Assembly: GCA_021234155.1 (NCBI GenBank)
Contig: JAJEKV010000064.1
Span: forward strand, 1,738,001 to 1,802,000
Direction: 5' to 3'
DNA length: 64,000 bases
From: Isoetes taiwanensis
Taxonomy: Eukaryota > Streptophyta > Lycopodiopsida > Isoetales > Isoetaceae
Below the pieces are notes generated by a model. It was given only the letters and a program-made list of their open reading frames with translations, was not told the origin of the DNA and searched no databases. Position 1 is the first letter of the stretch. Each line of letters opens with the position of its first letter. The translations under genes and the position numbers were made by a program. Shown here piece by piece: positions 13,701 through 24,934 of this stretch.

Positions 13701-14911
13701 GACCCTCAGCCTGCCGTAACCTGCTGCAGTCCGCTAACTTTCTTCGTATTTTGTTTGGTGGGTAATGCCTTCTATTGTAACTTTCTTATTGTAACTTTCT
13801 TATTGTAACTTCTATTTTTAAGATACTTGTTTGAGGATCTCTTATTACGGTTATAGGCGATATCGTGTTACGCATATGTAAGTTTTTGCAGGCAGCTCAA
13901 TCGGGTGGAAGGATTATCTCTTAAGGGTCTTTATTCTGGTTCAAATGGAAACCTTGCTGGAGATCTACCGTAAGTGCTTTCTTGTTTATTTACAGGTTAT
14001 AAATTTCCATAAAAAACTCTATTTTACGGTGTATCAAAGGCATGACTGCATGAAGAATCATAATATTTTAGACAATTTATGAAACAAAGCAAACAATTAT
14101 TAGAACTGCTAAGAACATCCACATCCGCATGAATTTTTGGTGCTTATGACAAGCAGGTTTGTGAATGCATCATATTTTGCTCGAATGTTTAATCATGAAC
14201 GCAAGGGAAGGAGGCACAGAGAAGGAGGACCCTAAGTGAAGTTATTTATGCCCTTCAGGGGTACGAAGTTCAAGGATCATAGATGGCACAGGGGAGTGCT
14301 ATTCTATCAGGGGTTCAGAGGGGCCTTATATCCTATGCCTGGAGGCAATTGAACTTGACTAACTAATCGGGTAATTTTAGTTCAATTGCTGGTTCGAACC
14401 TCTTGTGTTTTCCTGTCATTACATAGTTTAGCCCATGGTTGTACTTGGTAAAACTGGCCATTGAAACCAATACATGACTTAAATTGAAATTCTAGTAAGA
14501 AAAGAAACCACATCTACTAGCAGCGTTTAAAAATTCCTGCTTTTAAATAACCATGATATATGATGAAAACAACAAAAGTTGAGGGCCCAGTACAAGTGCA
14601 TAGTACAACTACGATATGCTTTCACACACTGTTTACTACGAGCAATGGTACAGATTTATGTAGATGAGACTGAGATGCTGGTTTCTAGTGGGCAGAGAGG
14701 ATAAGCTGCTACTTAATAGTACAGAAATGGTCGAGAGAAACGGCCTCAGAGTCATACAGTCCAACAATGCAATGATGAGGGAGATGTCTAAAGATTATTT
14801 ACATTTAACTTTAGCCTGTCTTGTTGGGAGTTATGACAATGCATATTGCTTTTTTGCAGAACTTGAGCATGGAGCGACCTGTTATTGCTAAAAGTTTACG
14901 AAAACTTAAGG
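8378..14911 (+). CDS. Unidentified multi-exon gene for a small membrane protein
   Basis: Six stretches look like exons and can be joined in phase. They are about 8378-8596 (contains GIVMLPTFASIGVFLALLAL, a membrane segment; donor GTAAGT), 8963-9121 (coiled lead-in DIKDLEKRYKDLQKKL, then a hydrophobic segment around FISSLLACSIFMAVLM; donor GTGATA), 9382-9447 (acidic LELHGCDLEGEGSVDDPE; donor GTATGC), 12737-12814 (GASLYMAIIQSMAFNVNTK; donor GTATGC), 13896-13969 (LNRVEGLSLKGLYSGSNG; donor GTAAGT) and 14868-14911 (MERPVIAKSLRKLKG; donor GTAAGA). The first four end in phase 0. Several acceptors needed for phase are the second AG of closely spaced AGs. Start, stop and any exons between 9447 and 12737 are not found. 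I do not recognise the family; two membrane spans with a coiled-coil linker are all that can be said. It could be a pseudogene or include false exons. Confidence 0.4.
10753..10787. repeat. Poly(T) tract
   Basis: A run of about 35 T followed by TTC-rich sequence, inside the putative 9447-12737 intron. It may be the poly(A) end of a minus-strand retroposed sequence. A phrase just downstream, with CCTATCCACGTGTC, recurs in altered form near 12230. Confidence 0.8.
12274..12683 (+). repeat. Imperfect direct repeat of about 160 bp
   Basis: Two units, about 12274-12427 and 12514-12683, share AATTCGATGGCCGTT-like, CAGAAGATGCTCCACA and CCTTAATTAAGATCAT segments in the same order with scattered substitutions. 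There is no coding potential. Confidence 0.65.
13265..13480 (+). repeat. Short interspersed duplications
   Basis: CAGTATAATAGGATACCTCT occurs twice, and a CATCCTCTAAACTAGTGGCT unit is duplicated in tandem between them. Intronic or intergenic, no coding content. Confidence 0.6.
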
Positions 14912-15500
14912 GTAAGAAGTAAGAATTCAAGGTTATTATTGTTTTTAGTCTATGTGACAAGATTATCTATTTAGACAACTAGATCATTGCAGATACATGC
15001 TTTCACTTTTAAGCAGAGCATGGCAAATAGATGAAGTTGAGGACTTTTTAATAAAATACCAATAGAGCCTGATTTGGTGAGTTGGGCTGAATTGTTGGGG
15101 TGTTCTGAGTGTCACGAGAAAAATGCACTTTAGATCATATGTTTGATGAGTTCTGGGCAGATAAGAAACAATTCTTATGAATTAGTTGGGAGTTCTATGA
15201 TAAACAAATAAACTAAGGATTCAGTCAATTAACGACCATCTTGAGGAAGGCAAGTTGCTTGCTGCTTATGGAAGTCAGGCTTGTTTCAATAAATTAAGAT
15301 CATGAATAATATTAGGCTGTGCTATTGGTTTAGTGGCTGTGTTTCCAGCTCAAGGATTATCCAGAAATAAGATTGCATATTCTCTGTGTCTCTAACTGCC
15401 AACTGTGGCAAATAAGAACCTTCTTCCTTTCTAAAATTCTTCGTTAAGTATTCTGTTTGATCTCTCATAATAACCTGGGCAGTACAGTTTGATATTTAAA

Positions 15501-15590
15501 TTTTGGGCTGTCAAATCATTTCATATTTGGGGTGTCAAATTTTGGGCTGTCAAATCATTTCATATTTGGGGTGTCAAATCATTTCATGAA
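15501..15590 (+). repeat. 39-bp tandem repeat, about 2.3 copies
   Basis: A unit beginning TTTTGGGCTGTCAAATCATT repeats at 15501 and 15540, with a partial third copy. Confidence 0.85.
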
Positions 15591-15730
15591 GTCATACAAG
15601 AGTCTTGTTGGAGACTTTAATGCTTGTATAGGTCGATTTAGTATTGAAAGTTTTATTTTAAACAATCCACTTTTTGAAGGGAAATTTATTTACTTCCTAG
15701 ACTGAGGAAAAAATATGTCTTCTGGGGTGC

Positions 15731-15890
15731 GGGGTTCAATTCTCCAATCCCTTTTTTTAGGTGCCTTACTGCAGCTGTTTAATCCAACTTTCACGAACAG
15801 CATACATAATGGGGTTCAATTCTCCAATCCCTTTTTTTAGGTGCCTTACTGCAGCTGTTTAATCCAACTTTCACGAACAGCATACATAAT
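15731..15890 (+). repeat. Perfect 80-bp tandem duplication
   Basis: Bases 15731-15810 are repeated without change at 15811-15890, beginning GGGGTTCAATTCTCC. Perfect identity means a recent event or an assembly artefact. Confidence 0.95.
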
Positions 15891-16222
15891 GAATGTTTGT
15901 CACTTCTTCATAGTAAATTTTATGTTTACGGAATCAGAGCTTTCCTAATCTGCACTTTCAAATGCCAAGTATAATGATTTCAGACTTCAGCTTTTCATAC
16001 TTGCTGATTATACTCAATTATACTGTATTTCACCAGGGAACTAGAGGTCTTTTACCTTTGGTAACAGATTAAGAAAATCAAGGAAGTGTGTACCTCCTAT
16101 GTATTGTAATAGAATCATCTTCTCCACATGATGGTCTAAGAGAAGCATCTTCTCCACATGATGGTCTGATGGCATTTTGATATGCCACCATATTAGAACA
16201 TATTCTACTTGTCGGCGATTCG

Positions 16223-16414
16223 TACATGGTTCTTCATGCTCGATCTCGTAACTTCTATCCTAAGATACCATACGTGGTTCTCCATGCTCGATCTCGTAAC
16301 TTATATCCTAAGATACCATACATGGTTCTCCATGCTTGATCTCGTAACTTATACACTAAGATACCATACATGGTTCTCCATGCTCGATCTCGTGACTTAT
16401 ATCCTAAGATACCA
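16223..16414 (+). repeat. 48-bp tandem repeat, four copies
   Basis: Units start at 16223, 16271, 16319 and 16367, each beginning TACATGGTTCT or a variant, with a few substitutions. Because 48 is divisible by three, the array stays open in one frame (16-residue unit with MLDLVTYILRYHTWFS), but nothing suggests it is translated. Confidence 0.9.
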
Positions 16415-16468
16415 TATTGAACTACAGAAGAGAATAAATAAAAAGTATTGAGTCAACCTGCCAATAGA

Positions 16469-16521
16469 GCTTGACTTGAAAGCTCTAGTATTGCACTTGA
16501 CTTGAAAGCTCTAGTATTGTA
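16469..16521 (+). repeat. 26-bp tandem duplication
   Basis: TTGACTTGAAAGCTCTAGTA occurs at 16471 and again at 16497. Confidence 0.8.
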
Positions 16522-17224
16522 GCATTCAATCAGCTCAGCGAAATGTGATTGAATACAATTGTTGCAAGCAATGCTCTGTCGTGATTACTACCATCTCGGA
16601 TCATAACATAAGCACACACTTGTACCATGATGTGGCTTCTAAGATAATAGGTTTGAAACATGAGAGTTGTTTTAATGCTAACATTTTCATATCAGTTGAC
16701 ATCATTGTCTGTTGCTCAATGCTAATTTGAAGTTAGTTTTCTTGTCAATTGACACCATCTGTAGGTTGTAGTGGATATAAGTTGTCACTTTCTGTTAATT
16801 GGCCTTAGTTGGTCTTGTTCAACAAGATATGCTTGTGTGTTTTTATCTTGAGCAAATGCAACATGTATCCTTGACCCCCCAAAAAAAAGGGAGTAGCAAA
16901 AAGGTGCAGAAAAAGGCTTGGACAATTTTAAGCTTGAATTCACTATGTAAAATGGAAAACGGTAGTCACATCCATTAGGTATAGTTTTATTATGCTTTTG
17001 GAAGTGTGAAAACAATGCAAAGTGTTAGCTTTATAGAGCATTGTTTCAAAAGATATACAAAGACAACTTAAATTCACATGAATAGTGTAAGAAAAGGGCA
17101 TGAGGATTTATGAGATATAAATGAATTGAAGGGAAATTTGGTGTAAACAAATGTAATGAGAAAATAAATATAGCGAAGCATATATTGGTGACAACGAGGT
17201 GAGTTAAATGTTCAAAATAAATGA

Positions 17225-17290
17225 AAGCACAAGGATTTGAACCTATGCATGTAACTATCAAGCCTAATATGCACCCACTAGGTTGCCTAC
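17225..17290 (-). repeat. tRNA-like (SINE head) fragment
   Basis: On the minus strand, GGCAACCTAGTGGG resembles a pol III A box. About 25-30 bp later GGTTCAAATCC matches the B-box consensus. A proper tRNA cloverleaf was not found, so a degenerate tRNA-derived SINE head is more likely than a tRNA gene. Confidence 0.35.
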
Positions 17291-17811
17291 AGTTCATGAT
17301 GATTTTGTAGTTAAGTATAATAATACAATGTTCAACAGTTGCCTAGAAACCACAGATTAAGTGTTCATTTGTTGCAAACCGGCCACTCGACAGCAAGCGC
17401 TCCAGTGATTTGTAAGGTACGCATCTTTGCCAAAATGTAGGCAAAAAGGCCTATTCATGAAGAACTCAAAATAGGGTTGAGGACGGATTAAACAAGCTGG
17501 TTGGCTTTTGTTAATAGAGCAATGTCCTTAGCATTATGTTAACAGAGCATTATCCTTAGCGTTCAAAAGTTATAACTTCTTCCTTCTTCAATGAGACCGA
17601 AATTCTTCGCCACATATGCCTTCAATATCAATTAGTGTATAGCCACCAAGAATATCTTTATAAAATCTATTTTCTTACCTTACTTCTTAAGTTGGTCTAA
17701 CCTGATTTCACATTTATGCAGTTTATTCTTTATGCATAGACAAAAAACACAACGCGTAAGAAGATGGAATTCTGGATAGAGGAAGTATAAGTGGGGTTGG
17801 CTTTCTTTAAT

Positions 17812-19330
17812 ATGGCTTTCCTAAACCAGCATACAATAGCATTAGATGCTTTAGGATCATCAGGATGTGTGCTACCGGTAGAGCAAAGGGCTGCCATTGA
17901 TGTATCTTTATCTATCAAGAAGGAGGAGGCTGGTTTAAAGAAGCTAGGACTTTGGGGACGAGTCTATACAGTGAATGGAAAGGACTACCTTTTAGCACAA
18001 GGTTGCAATGGCATGAGTGGTGGAGGAGGTAGAACAACCATCATCTATAAGAATTATTACAGGTGAGTTGAGGTTAAATTTTAAAATTAGATTTCCTTTT
18101 TATTAAACTCCCCTAACCAGGCTACTAATTCTTCAAGGTTCCAACAGCCAAGATGGTATGAAATGGTTGGACCTGCAGCCAATATCGGACGAGCGGTTTG
18201 ATCTATGCAAAACAATAAAAGGATGGTTTTCAGGCGATCCTAGCCATGTTTATCATGTCGTTGTCAAACTTCCACCACCCCCTCCCTCTGAGCCCCCAAG
18301 TAATTCCTAACCACCTGCCTTAGTTTTTATATTACAATTTATCGTTTTGTGTATTTACATTTTATGCTGGTGAAGCTTCTGTGGAAGAGCAAAAGGAGAA
18401 AAAGGAACCTACAGAAGGGGAGCAAGAAAATGAAGAGGCGGAAGAACAAGCCGCCCCACCTGTTCCAGAAGTTGCAGTCCGAGAAAATGACGAGGAAGTT
18501 GAAGTCGAAGGAGAAGAGGAAGACGAAACTAAAGAACCACATGTTCCAACACAGACAATAGAATTTGGAGAAGTAACTTACTTTTGCCACATCGATGTCT
18601 CCAATTTGTAGTATATAGCTTAATTGTTGGTAAACTTTAAACCTTTTGATCTACTCTTTCAGCTTGATAGATTGACAACCCTAATTCGAGCCGTCGATTT
18701 TGAGTGCGGAGTTGTGCCTGTGGGTGCATTAATTTACAACGCAAAGAAACAGTTAGTGCGGAATAAGTTGTTTCCAGGTATATCCAAGTTGTTTGTTTCT
18801 TGCTCAAGCCTATATGGGCTATAAAAATTGCAATTACGTGAAAATCGATTGTCAAGTAAATAATTACTTCTATTGACAGTTATAGTTTAATCAGTCTGAT
18901 TACGTGTTTGGTCATGAAGGTCTTAAGTTCCCAGAAAAACTTGATTCATATGGCCACATTTATCAAGGATATGAAGAAACTCCACTTTGCAATGATATTC
19001 GAGGCATGTATTTGCTTTTTTACATTTATGAGATGTACACTATTAATGATGACTTATGATGAAATTTGAAAATGCCAAATCACATAAAAACTGGGACAAA
19101 TTAGCATTAAACTAGTGCAAATCTATTTGTTTGACTTATGTCCATTTATGATTTGGATTGATGGTGCAGGATCATGGAGTGTTCAAGTTGCGCCAATTAC
19201 AAATGATGTTATTCTAAGGAGTCTTTGGTGGCCTGGTTATTCATTCTTTTTTTCAAATACAACAAATACTTACGGCTCTCTTTACTTCGGCCAAGGGGAG
19301 AAAAATCTGGATTTTCCTTTTATGGTGTGA
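17812..19330 (+). CDS. RSPH9: Radial spoke head protein 9 (RSPH9)
   Basis: A component of the radial spoke head of motile 9+2 axonemes, and in plants therefore expected only in flagellated sperm. The six-exon model is 17812-18062, 18121-18299, 18376-18572, 18663-18777, 18920-19003 and 19170-19330. All phases agree, giving 328 residues. Family motifs in order: an N-terminal block with VLPVEQRAAIDVSL, GLWGRVYTVNGKDYLLAQG, WLDLQPISDERF then GWFSGDPSHVYH, LIRAVDFECGVVPVGALIY, GSWSVQ then VILRSLWWPG, and a C-terminal block with YGSLYFGQGEKNLDFPFM. Exon 3 encodes a long Glu/Lys-rich acidic stretch, making the protein about 50 residues longer than typical RSPH9. The ATG at 17812 is the first in frame with the conserved start. 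Intron 5 begins GC rather than GT (19004-19005). Exon 2 is placed at 18121 because the nearer AG would break the frame; this inserts about seven residues. No stops or frameshifts are present, so it is probably functional. Confidence 0.92.
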
Positions 19331-21270
19331 GATATGCAATAAGCTTTGGTTGTCCCTGATTGTAGATATTTTTGAACTTTGACCTTAAAGAATTTTTTTT
19401 CCTAAAACAAAGGTTGTACTTTAAATTGTTCATAAAATAGAAATAGATGTACAATTATGGCAAAACTAGCTGAATGTCTCATGCAATTGTTGGTACATCT
19501 GCAAACTTTTTCCATTTACTTTAATAGATACTCCGTTATGGTTTTCCCTAACTCTTCATTTTTTATTTTGAAAATATATTATACTTGGTCATCCCTCTTC
19601 CATACGAAATAATTCATGTGCTCCCTTTTTGACGCTAAAGTCTTGCGCTGCTTCTTTTTTAAGCTAAAAGCACATTGTAGTAAGTTTTAGCTTTAACTTT
19701 CATCTCATTATTTTGCATTTTAGATGTTTGTGGACGTGTTTAGGATAAATATTTACAAGCACCAAAATTAGCTGTTCAAAAAATATCTATGAGGCACCAT
19801 CTTGATAGAATAGTTATTTTATGTTGGGGTTTCATTGCTCTTTTCAATTTAAAGAAATCTTTAAAGCTCATATAGCTAAATCCTATATCTTTCTTTCATT
19901 CCCTAGCAACTTCTAGCGCCTTACATATTCTCTCACTAGTGCCTTGCACATTCTCTCTCTCTCACTCTCTCTAGCTTCCTTGCATCTTCTCTCACTAGCA
20001 CCTTGCATGTTCTCTCTCTAACTTCCTTGCAATTTCTCTCTCCATTCTTGCCTTCTGCAGCCTTCCCTCCTACCTTCTGCCTCTGCCCTCTTTCCATGCG
20101 ACCTTTGTTCACCTCTCCATGGAGCTTTCCCGCTCAAGGGGGTTTTGAGCACTTTCTCTCTTTGGGCACTTTCTCTCTCTCCCTCAGGTAGCTTGCCTCA
20201 GTTAGCTTCCCTCCTATCTTCTGTCAATGCCCTTCCTCCACCTCTCCTTGTAGCTCGTTGGGCACTTTCTCTCTCTAGTATTGCTTTTTGGGCACTTTCT
20301 CTTTCTATTTTTTTGATCAACTCGAGTTTGACTACACATTTGATGCGTTGGAAACTTTCAAATACCTATTTGGCGCACTGTAACCTGAGTCTGCAAGCCT
20401 TGAATATCTTTCATAGCAAAAAGCCAAATTCCACATTCCTTTATTGACGAGCCTGCCGAGTTGACCCTCTTGGCAACTCGAGATCTTGTCAAAACTTGCA
20501 AAAAGACTAGATCTAGGTCGATATAAACTTTACAAAACCAATAGTATCGGTGAAGAATTGAATCTTCCTTTGCAGTTGAAATTTGAACCGTTCTTATGAA
20601 TTCAACATAATCCAGAGGAATCATAATATCCACAATACAAGTACAATATAATGTAGCGACTCAACCCATAATCTTCTAGCTCAGTCATGCTCCCCCGCTC
20701 TACTATCTCCATTAGCTTGACCACCGCTTGCTAATTCACTGCACATGCACTCATGGGGTTTAGTCCTCGTGACTAAGTGGGGATCCTTGGCTGCCACTGC
20801 ATGCATGGAAACATCTTGCAAATAGATAACAAGGACATAAGCACAAGCAAAGACACCAAATCTTACGTGAATACAATGCTATACAATGACAACATGATCA
20901 AATAAAATACAACAATGAGCATCAGAAGAAAAGAACAGCTCCGGGACAATGGGAAGCTAAGCCAACCTACATGGGGGCCCTGTTAGCAGAAACATGCTCA
21001 GCCAGCTCACATTTCGAGCTCCGTAGCGAGAGTGATGGGGTGAACCTCGTATGCACATACCCTTCCCAGCCCATGTCTGGCACTGAAGGACCTCTTACCA
21101 TGGATTCCAAGAGTTGACGTAGCATTCTGATTAGGGAAACTACGCCCGGTGTCACAGAACACAAGAATACCATAGAGAAACACAAACGAACATGAGCATG
21201 CCGGAGCAACCTAGGCTACCGAACCTAGAAGCCCGACCCCGAAGGATCCAAGAACATATACAAAGATAGC
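19331..21270. other. Intergenic, pyrimidine-rich in part
   Basis: No gene is recognised. From about 19900 to 20330 the sequence is strongly CT-rich, with repeated phrases such as GCACTTTCTCTCTCT and CTAGCACCTTGCA, giving spurious long open frames. From 20640 to 21273 there is unique-looking DNA up to the Gypsy LTR. Confidence 0.5.
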
Positions 21271-21273
21271 AGT

Positions 21274-22774
21274 TGTGACGTTCCACGTATTTATATGCTT
21301 TGATTAATGGCATATTAATTATTCATAAGCTAAGAATAGCTATGTTAACTCATTAATTATTAAGGTGGAAACCTAACCCTAAATCCTAATTTGAATTTAG
21401 GGCTTAACCTAATATTAAAAGGGCTAAAATATTTAAATTAATTAATGATAACCAATCTAGAATTTCCACCAGGCCCAAATCGATTGGGCAAGGCAGACCT
21501 GCTAACTTGGGACACTCAAATTGGGGTTTCCACCCCCAATTTGCCCCAATTCGATTTGGGGGTAGTTGGAGAAGGAGGAGGAGCTTATTCAACCAGCAGG
21601 GCATGGAGAAACTGAGAGATGGGAGATCTAGCTCAGATACCCGTTAGTAGGCTTAGTTAGCTTGAGATTCTAGTTAGGCACTAACCCTTGCTTGTTAGAT
21701 GGATGATTAGTCTCTCTATTTTATGTTCTAGATGAGATTGTGATGGATGTATTAGATATGAATGCTCTCTTTCTGTTCCTCCTGTGTTGTATGGGTAAAA
21801 AGGGGGTAGGGACCTAAAGGCCATCAAGGATTAGATATGTTCCTAGTTAGAACCCCCTAAATCCCATTAGATGCGGCCTGTGCACAAGAGCCCACCTGGC
21901 TGTGGAGGCTATGATGTGATTGAGCACCAGATAACGGGTACTATGGCGCAGCTACTGGGGATCCTATAATGTGCTAGGCTTATAGTCGGTCCTCGCGTTG
22001 GGGCCGGGTATGGGTCTGACACCTCCTGGGTCACAGGAAATGTGCCTATACAGACGTCCTAGGCTCAGTGGGTGCACCGAGGCGGCCCATGGATTTTGGG
22101 GGGTTCAAGTCAAGTACGAATGCAGGGGTCGCTAAGGAGGCATGCATCCTCTAGCACACCCAGGGATTCATTGTGCCTGGGGAAGGGATGCCTACCTAAC
22201 CTGCCTCATGGGACTGGGGAAATGTAACCCTTGAGTCTTGTAGGGTGAATCCATGAGATTGCGTCGCCGGAAGGCTACAATCACGCCATAGCATGTTTCA
22301 GCCTATCTGCAAAGTGCGCACAGGAGGGGCGGATAGAGTGGACTATCCTAGCCATTGTTCTATGCCAGCCAACGCCATTGTCATTATTCTGTGTGCTGTT
22401 ATCCGGAGGTCCTGGCCGTCAATTGACCCCCATGAGTCTGGGTCCGGGGTAGAATCCTCATTTATGGCGCATTTCCTTTGTTATGTTGGTATTCTATTGT
22501 GTTCGTATTGATGATGATGGGCCACTCTTCGTGGTGGTATATTATTTATTTGTATTGTTGTCAGGTGCTAACATGTATGTACGCTTCTGCTATATAGGAT
22601 TCCCATAGAAGGCGTGGGACGAATGACACCTCCGTGTCCTTCACCCGGACACATGCCCATCATAAGTGGTCTGAGTCAGACGGAGGGCCTTTCCGTAGTG
22701 ATGGAGTCGCCATGGAAGGGAAACTTCCCATATTTATACAATCAGAGCATCGTATGGATTTGGGGAGCATCTCA
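21274..22774 (+). mobile_element. Ty3/Gypsy-type LTR (5' LTR)
   Basis: A 1.5-kb repeat beginning TGTGACGTTCCACG and ending CTCA. It is immediately followed by a primer-binding site, so it is in the 5' LTR position. A full relative lies inverted at 48795-50322, a deleted one at 23657-24457 and a divergent one at about 56728-57790. The TGTGACG start and a purine tract before the inverted copy match plant Ty3/Gypsy chromovirus-type LTRs. No gag-pol is found downstream. Confidence 0.8.
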
Positions 22775-22775
22775 G

Positions 22776-22788
22776 TAGTATCAGAGCC
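22776..22788 (+). promoter_or_regulatory. Primer-binding site (tRNA-iMet), one mismatch
   Basis: TAGTATCAGAGCC directly after the LTR differs by one base from TGGTATCAGAGC, the complement of the initiator-Met tRNA 3' end used by plant retrotransposons. Confidence 0.75.
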
Positions 22789-23049
22789 ATAATTTTGGTA
22801 GCCTAGATCATAGCACTGGCCATATTCTAACTCGATAGGTTGGTTAGTTGTAGGGGACTTTAATTTAGGATAAACTATCCCAACTGCATAGGTAACATGA
22901 GTTTTGGCCTAGTTATCGGAGAATAAGCTAGTTAGGGATTAACGTGTGAGTTATTGGAGTAGAGTTATGTTAAATTGGGGAAAACGAGGTTTCTTGTTTT
23001 CAAGGGCCATAACTTTCTCTAGGTAACTCGGATGGAGGTGAATCAACGA

Positions 23050-23275
23050 CATCAAATGGGCATAGGAGTAAAAGGGGCGTGATCGGAAAACATCGACTTC
23101 GAATTCAAAAAGAAACACATATTTTTCCCATCACGCCCCCGTATTTTTTTCGCCTATAAAAATTTATGCCGTACTTTCACCGTTTAAATGTCTTTTTGCC
23201 CCTCAGCACAAATTTGAACTCATGGCCTCCCAACTCCAGCTTTAGACGCTTACCACCATGCCTTCCATGGAGTTT
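23050..23275 (-). repeat. SINE-like repeat, copy 1
   Basis: Read on the minus strand it begins GGCATGGTGGTAAGCGTCTA (A-box-like) and about 30 bp later has GAGTTCAAATT (B-box-like). A constant body follows that ends CCTATGCCCATTTGATG. Two further copies lie at 23404-23570 and 24490-24702. This layout suggests a tRNA-derived SINE; the family name is unknown. Confidence 0.5.
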
Positions 23276-23403
23276 GGTCTTTGCCCTTCATGATTATCTT
23301 CTGTGAGGGATGTGATATATAACTCAGATGGAGGCGAATCTTGCACCAACGTGTCGAGAACAGTCCAATTGACTAAACAGCATAGGTAGTCGGCGCCAAA
23401 ACG

Positions 23404-23570
23404 ACATCAAATGGGCATAGGAGTAAAAGGGGCGTGATTGGCAAAACATCGACTTAGAATTCAAAAAGAAACACGTATTTTCCCCATCACGCCCCTATAT
23501 TTTTTTCGCGTATAAAAATTTCCACCGTATTTTCACCACTTAAATGTCTTTTTGCCCCCTCAGCACAGAT
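23404..23570 (-). repeat. SINE-like repeat, copy 2 (head missing)
   Basis: Shares the body of copy 1, including GACATCAAATGGGCATAGGA on the plus strand, but lacks the tRNA-like head. Confidence 0.5.
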
Positions 23571-23656
23571 ATGAGGTTGGTATAAAGGAGGTTGTTAAAA
23601 TAGATGTGCATGCACGTGATACACGAGTAACTGTATCACTAAAGGTAGAATTACTG

Positions 23657-24457
23657 GTTAGCTTGAGATTCTAGCTAGGCACTAACCCTTGCTTGTTATA
23701 GTCGGGCCTCGCGTTGGGGCCAGGTGTGGTTCTGACACATCCTGTGTCACAAGAAACATGTCTATACAGATGTCCTGGGCTCGATGGGTGCGGCGACGCG
23801 GCCCATGGATTTTGGGGTGTTCAAGTTGGCTACGGATGCGGGAGGTCTCTAAGGAGGCACGCATCCTCTAGCACACCCAGGGATGCCTCCCTAACCTACC
23901 TCGTCAGACAGGGGAGATGTAACTCAGAGTAGTCTCGTAGGGTGAATCCATGAGATTGCGTATCTGGAAGGCTACAATCACAATATAGCATGTTTCAGCC
24001 TATCTGCAAAGTGTGCACAAGAGGGGCAGATGAAGTGGACTACGTAGCCATTGTTCTATGCCAGCCAATGCCATTGTCATTATTCCGTCTGCTGTTATCC
24101 GAAGGTCCTGGCTATCAGTTGACCCCCATGGGTCTGGGCCCGGGGTAGAATCCTCATTTATGGTGTTATGTTGGTATTCTATTGTGTTCGTATTGATGAT
24201 GATGGGCCACCCTTCGTGGTGGTATATTATTTATTTGTATTGTTGCCAAGTGCTAACATGTATATACGCTTCCGCTATATAGGATTCCCATAGAAGGCGT
24301 GGGACGAATGACACCTCCATGTCCTTCACCCGGACACTTGCCAGTCACAAGTGGTCCGAGTCAAACGAAGGGCCTTTCCGTGGTGATGGAGTCGCCATGG
24401 AAGGGGAAGTTCCCGTATTTATATGATGGGAGCATCATATGGATTAGGGGAGCATCA
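23657..24457 (+). mobile_element. Internally deleted Gypsy LTR
   Basis: Matches the LTR at 21274-22774 from its TTAGCTTGAGATTCTAG segment onward. About 280 bp are missing after CTTGCTTGTTA, where it jumps to the TCGGGCCTCGCGTTGGGG part. It ends AGCATCA before a perfect primer-binding site. Confidence 0.75.
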
Positions 24458-24460
24458 AAG

Positions 24461-24472
24461 TGGTATCAGAGC
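24461..24472 (+). promoter_or_regulatory. Primer-binding site (tRNA-iMet)
   Basis: TGGTATCAGAGC, perfect, directly after the deleted LTR. It shows that this LTR too was a 5' LTR, so two elements were once placed in tandem here. Confidence 0.8.
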
Positions 24473-24489
24473 CATGATTTTGGTAGCCC

Positions 24490-24702
24490 ACATCAAATGG
24501 GCATAGGAGTAAAAAGGGCGTGATCGACAAAGCATAAACTTAGAATTCAAAAAGAAACACGTATTTTTCCCATCACGCATTTTTTTCGCATATAAAAATT
24601 TCCATTGTATTTTCAACATTTAAATGTCTTTTTGCCCCCTCGGCCCAAATTTAAACTCATGACTTCCCAACTCCAATTTTTTAGGCGCTTACCACCACGT
24701 CA
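24490..24702 (-). repeat. SINE-like repeat, copy 3
   Basis: Third copy of the repeat at 23050-23275, with head GTGGTGGTAAGCGCCTAA on the minus strand and the same body. It starts a few bases after the LTR/primer site. Confidence 0.5.
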
Positions 24703-24790
24703 AGCTTTCTCGAACAATATATATATTTCATATATTTCTTATGGACACTAATCTATTTACTCTGCGCAACAACTTTTTTTTTATAATAAG

Positions 24791-24857
24791 TGTAGTATAG
24801 GGACTTGAACCCTTGACCTCCCACCACCCAGCCAAACCCTTTAGCAACAGAATAAGC
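24791..24857 (-). repeat. tRNA-like SINE head
   Basis: On the minus strand GGGTTCAAGTCCC gives a perfect B box, preceded by GTTGCTAAAGGG as a possible A box. It does not fold into a standard tRNA by eye. Confidence 0.4.
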
Positions 24858-24934
24858 CTCCTTTCAATGAATGTAATAATCTCTTGTTCCACTTAATCAA
24901 TAGTATCTCTATAGTAAGATCACCGTCTCGTAAT

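Noticed and set aside
16209-16451. 80-codon repetitive open frame
   Set aside because: Produced by the 48-bp tandem repeat, whose length is a multiple of three.
17225-17290. Functional tRNA gene
   Set aside because: B box is good but acceptor stem and anticodon arm do not form; likewise at 24791-24857 and 14390.
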